The position numbers and the translations under genes are program-made. From DATLYB01 sp964502525 (GTDB lineage: Bacteria > Bacteroidota > Bacteroidia > Chitinophagales > CAIOSU01), in assembly GCA_964502525.1 (NCBI GenBank), contig CAZCXH010000020.1:1-43761 (forward strand): a DNA stretch of 43,761 nt, given 5' to 3'. The notes under the pieces were generated by a model. The model worked only from the letters and a program-made list of their open reading frames with translations, did not search any database and was not told where the DNA came from. Below, in pieces: positions 43,172-43,761 of this stretch. The first letter of the stretch is position 1, and the number at the start of each line of letters is the position of its first letter.

Positions 43172-43675
43172 ATGAAAAGAAAGATCCTTATCGCTGTCGC
43201 TGCAGTCCTGGTTATCATTCAATTTTTTCAACCAAAAAAAAATATTTCAATCCAGCCTTCGGGAAAAGAAATAACAAAGCAATTTAATGTTCCCGATGAA
43301 GTGCAGTCAGTGCTGAAAACCGCCTGCTACGACTGTCACAGCAACAACACGCGTTACCCATGGTACTCGCGCATCCAGCCCGGGGGCTGGCTGCTGGCGC
43401 GCCACATAAAAGAAGGGAAGGAGGAACTCAACTTCGATGAGTTTTTATCTTACTCTCCGGCAAAGCAGTATGATAAATTCGAGGATATGGATAAACTGGT
43501 TTCGAAAAAGGAAATGCCGCTGAAGTCATACACCCTTATCCACCGGGATGCTGTTTTATCAGAGGAACAGACGGGGCTTCTGGTTAACTGGACGAAATCA
43601 GCGCGAACGGAAATGGAATCAAAATATGATGCCGGCAGTTTAAAGAGCGCAGACACTGAGGAACATAAGGAATAA
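43172..43675 (+). CDS. Membrane-anchored heme-binding protein (haem-bd family)
   Basis: This 167-residue protein has a short N-terminal membrane anchor (KILIAVAAVLVIIQFF) and a single c-type heme site, CYDCH at residues 52-56. The latter is followed by SNNTRYPWYSRIQPGGWLLARHI and GKEELNFDEFLSY, which are signatures of the haem-bd domain family. The tail (SYTLIHRDAVLSEEQ...LLVNW) also fits that family. It probably carries electrons in the periplasm. It is divergent from the di-heme peroxidase gene with 122 bp between starts, and both are heme c proteins, so joint function in peroxide or electron transfer is plausible but inferred. The ATG at 43172 gives MKRKILIAV. Confidence 0.88.
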   Translation: MKRKILIAVAAVLVIIQFFQPKKNISIQPSGKEITKQFNVPDEVQSVLKTACYDCHSNNTRYPWYSRIQPGGWLLARHIKEGKEELNFDEFLSYSPAKQYDKFEDMDKLVSKKEMPLKSYTLIHRDAVLSEEQTGLLVNWTKSARTEMESKYDAGSLKSADTEEHKE

Positions 43676-43732
43676 CCGGAATAACTCTTTATGCTTCAAT
43701 GACCTGTTTAGAGACTGTTTAAAATTAAAAAT

Positions 43733-43756
43733 AGAACGCAGATGACGCAGAAAAAT
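43733..43756. repeat. Partial CGCAGA-type repeat at the window end
   Basis: The words GAACGCAGATGACGCAGA match the vocabulary of the inverted-repeat element at 4529-4589. The copy is cut by the window edge. Confidence 0.35.
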
Positions 43757-43761
43757 AGGAT

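Noticed and set aside
1..43761. T9SS machinery (gldKLMN, sprA, porV)
   Set aside because: None of these genes is present; only T9SS cargo tails are seen, so I make no claim that the system is encoded here.

Overview
The window comes from a Bacteroidota chromosome, most like the Chitinophagales/Sphingobacteriales-type environmental lineages. The evidence is several very large secreted proteins ending in type IX secretion (T9SS) C-terminal sorting domains; HYR, SprB-type and PKD/Ig-like repeats; promoters of the Bacteroidota form TTTG-N20-TAnnTTTG; and dispersed palindromes typical of the phylum. No T9SS machinery, phage, transposase or CRISPR locus is visible.

Layout. Positions 1-4463 hold housekeeping and envelope genes: a partial YfiT/DinB-like protein (-), der (-), a membrane serine protease of the NfeD long form (-) and a divergent LysM plus degenerate RlpA-like protein (+). 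Positions 4801-8562 hold a 1253-residue Ig-repeat T9SS protein (-). Positions 8796-13223 are a metabolic and replication stretch: tRNA-Cys with promoter and terminator, folB (-), a two-gene small-protein/nucleotidyltransferase pair (+), a glutaryl-CoA-type acyl-CoA dehydrogenase (+) and dnaB (+). Positions 13409-20458 hold two tandem T9SS proteins, one with a cleaved-adhesin domain plus Ig repeats and one with a beta-helix plus PKD. A secreted CotH-kinase protein (20467-22674, -) and a fibre-like protein (22760-25111, -) follow.

The dominant object is a 14.7 kb gene (25370-40048, -) for a surface protein of about 4,890 residues with roughly 32 HYR-type modules, six SprB-type modules (one split by an inserted domain), four CDGGI-type modules and a T9SS tail. 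Upstream on the same strand is a small helix-turn-helix gene, then a 225-bp MITE-like element of nested inverted repeats. The right end has a di-heme cytochrome c peroxidase with an N-terminal helical extension (-), divergent from a small membrane-anchored heme-binding protein (+).

How the genes fit together: about two thirds of the window encodes exported proteins, five or six of which are probably surface adhesins, matrix or cargo proteins. They are interleaved with ordinary core genes rather than carried on a recognisable mobile island. The features most worth follow-up are the modular architecture of the giant protein, the nucleotidyltransferase pair, the palindrome coding part of Der, and the MITE-like element next to the putative regulator of the giant gene.
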